From Firmicutes bacterium AM31-12AC (lineage in GTDB: Bacteria > Bacillota > Clostridia > Lachnospirales > Lachnospiraceae), in NCBI GenBank assembly GCA_003480425.1, contig QUJA01000052.1, forward strand, positions 1 to 15,501: a DNA stretch of 15,501 nt, given 5' to 3'. The notes below the pieces were generated by a model. It did no database searches. It was not told the origin of the DNA and worked only from the letters and a program-made list of their open reading frames with translations. Shown in pieces: positions 15,400 to 15,501 of this stretch. The position numbers and the translations under genes were made by a program. Each line of letters begins with the position of its first letter. Positions within the stretch are counted from its first letter, which is position 1.

Positions 15400-15408
15400 A
15401 TCATAACA
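15400..15408 (-). promoter_or_regulatory. Candidate extended -10 promoter of the vitamin B6 operon
   Basis: On the minus strand TGTTATGAT is a TG-extended -10 box about 53 bases before the ATG at 15347. The -35 region is AT-rich without a good hexamer. I see no riboswitch structure between it and the gene. Confidence 0.4.
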
Positions 15409-15462
15409 CATGATTGGATTGATAAAAACAGCCAGAATCGTTAAATTTAACCAGTCCAGTTT

Positions 15463-15501
15463 GCCAAATGGGGACGGAGTTCAGTGGCTTTTTCAGTGTG
15501 A
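15463..15501. repeat. GGGGACGG-type repeat, copy C, cut by window end
   Basis: The stretch GCCAAATGGGGACGGAGTT followed by CAGTGGCTTTTT matches the left arm of copy B with a few changes (an inserted T, GG to GA, and TTAATGG to TTCAGTGG). By analogy the right arm lies beyond the window. It sits upstream of the vitamin B6 operon, so here it is not between convergent gene ends on the visible side. Confidence 0.65.

Overview
The window looks like chromosomal DNA of a low-GC anaerobic Firmicute, most likely a gut Lachnospiraceae. The basis is AT-rich codon use, strong AGGAGG-type ribosome binding sites, and a DUF2325 / DUF3793 / flavodoxin gene set that I associate with this family. Genus cannot be decided by eye. 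There are no tRNA, rRNA, CRISPR or transposase genes.

Layout. Positions 1-145 are a mosaic of short hairpins and tandem repeats with a 'GGGGACGGGGTTA' core. purC (minus strand, about 189-1061) stands alone with its own -10 box. Next comes a minus-strand block transcribed from a clear promoter at 6740-6769. It holds a small membrane protein with an acidic tail, a P1B-type ATPase with an unusual SCALK membrane motif, and an MacB-like ABC ATPase with its FtsX-type permease. Upstream of that block, also on the minus strand, is a compact operon of DUF2325, DUF3793 and flavodoxin. Its near-perfect promoter (TTGACA-N17-TATACT) is covered by four evenly phased GTTAG/CTAAC half-sites. Two tandem YhgE/Pip-family membrane genes run divergently on the plus strand from 8536 to 13267. 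The second is broken by a one-base loss in an A tract. A 29-bp perfect inverted repeat separates them from a convergent minus-strand operon: ECF transporter S component, pyridoxamine kinase and a TatD-type radical SAM protein. The window ends inside another copy of the GGGGACGG repeat.

How it may work together. Flavodoxin replaces ferredoxin in many bacteria when iron is short, and the phased operator over its promoter looks like a metal-repressor site. Next to it, the small GxxxG membrane protein plus CPC-less P1B-ATPase resembles the fezA/fezB pair of ferrosomes, the iron-storage organelles described in Desulfovibrio and Clostridioides difficile. My main hypothesis is therefore an iron-homeostasis island: a flavodoxin-type starvation operon beside a candidate ferrosome-like pair that is co-transcribed with an ABC exporter. 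The fez assignment is inference and needs a profile or tree test. The right-hand operon fits uptake and phosphorylation of vitamin B6.
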